Below the pieces are notes generated by a model. It was not told the DNA's origin, ran no database searches, and worked only from the letters and a program-made list of their open reading frames with translations. Below, piece after piece: positions 63,905-64,000 of a stretch of 64,000 nt of DNA. Each line of letters starts with the position of its first letter. Within the stretch, counting starts at the first letter, position 1. Position numbers and translations under genes: made by a program. Source of the stretch: Reichenbachiella sp039941815 (GTDB lineage Bacteria; Bacteroidota; Bacteroidia; Cytophagales; Cyclobacteriaceae); contig NZ_JBDVDW010000076.1 of NCBI RefSeq assembly GCF_039941815.1, positions 84,052 to 148,051 on the forward strand, written 5' to 3'.

Positions 63905-64000
63905 CTGGCGACGACCTACTCTCCCGCGTATTACCGTAGTACCATCGGCGCTGAGTGGCTTAACTGCTCTGTTCGGAATGGGAAGAGGTGGACACACTCG
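63905..64000 (-). rRNA. rrf: 5S rRNA, 3' part (cut by window edge)
   Basis: The minus strand reads CGAGTGTGTCCACCTC, then the conserved CCGAACAGAGCAGTTAAG and CGCCGATGGTACT, ending GTAGGTCGTCGCCAG, which is the standard bacterial 5S layout. About 96 nt are present and the 5' end is beyond the window. It shows that an rRNA operon on the minus strand ends here. Confidence 0.96.

Overview
The window is about 64 kb of a Bacteroidota chromosome, most likely a marine Cytophagales-type gliding bacterium (inference). The support is a SusC/SusD pair, several very large secreted proteins ending in type IX secretion (T9SS) C-terminal sorting domains, TonB-linked receptors, PadR plus MacB/FtsX-type permease pairs, HYC_CC_PP-type small proteins, and promoters without strong Shine-Dalgarno dependence. 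No insertion sequence, prophage or CRISPR array is visible. A 5S rRNA gene, cut by the right edge, closes an rRNA operon on the minus strand.

Region 1 (1-3890, minus): a compact operon of short-chain dehydrogenase, metallo-beta-lactamase-fold protein that has lost its metal motif, second short-chain dehydrogenase, unrecognised Cys/His-rich protein and acetoacetate-decarboxylase family enzyme (cut by the left edge). Genes overlap by 1-4 nt or lie about 20 nt apart. It looks like a small catabolic or modification pathway of unknown substrate.

Region 2 (4268-15028, plus): GntR/LacI-like and AraC regulators, a stand-alone histidine-kinase dimerisation fragment, then a tight operon of GH78-like alpha-L-rhamnosidase, GH2-like glycosidase, an unknown secreted Asp-rich protein, the L-rhamnose/H+ symporter RhaT and a PL14-like lyase lipoprotein.

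Region 3 (15167-42114, minus): a polysaccharide utilisation locus. SusC, SusD and a surface lipoprotein (583 aa) come first, followed by three giant T9SS cargo proteins (2155, 1248 and about 1658 aa). These are built from cadherin/Ig-like repeats, DNRLRE/CBM96-like modules, right-handed beta-helices with choice-of-anchor-Q tails, a CBM32-like domain and a deacetylase-like domain. A two-gene SSS-type symporter, a CE2-like esterase and a CE4-like polysaccharide deacetylase follow. Regions 2 and 3 converge at about 15.1 kb and together suggest capture and degradation of an O-acetylated polysaccharide containing rhamnose and probably uronic acid. No sulfatase is present. A CAGGACAG-like element recurs upstream of susC, two of the giant genes and the region 1 operon, suggesting one shared regulator.

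Region 4 (42561-57758): a TPR protein, a DUF1573 protein, a histidine kinase/response regulator pair, an orphan NarL-type regulator, a metal-related TonB receptor with HMA and HYC_CC_PP proteins, an Lrp regulator divergent from an SDR-type threonine dehydrogenase, and a PadR/ABC-permease pair.

Region 5 (57759-64000): an unrecognised gene flanked by a 31-bp direct repeat derived from the permease 3' end, a 2H phosphoesterase, and a DinB plus short DnaE translesion cassette behind two tandem palindromes, then the rRNA operon end.
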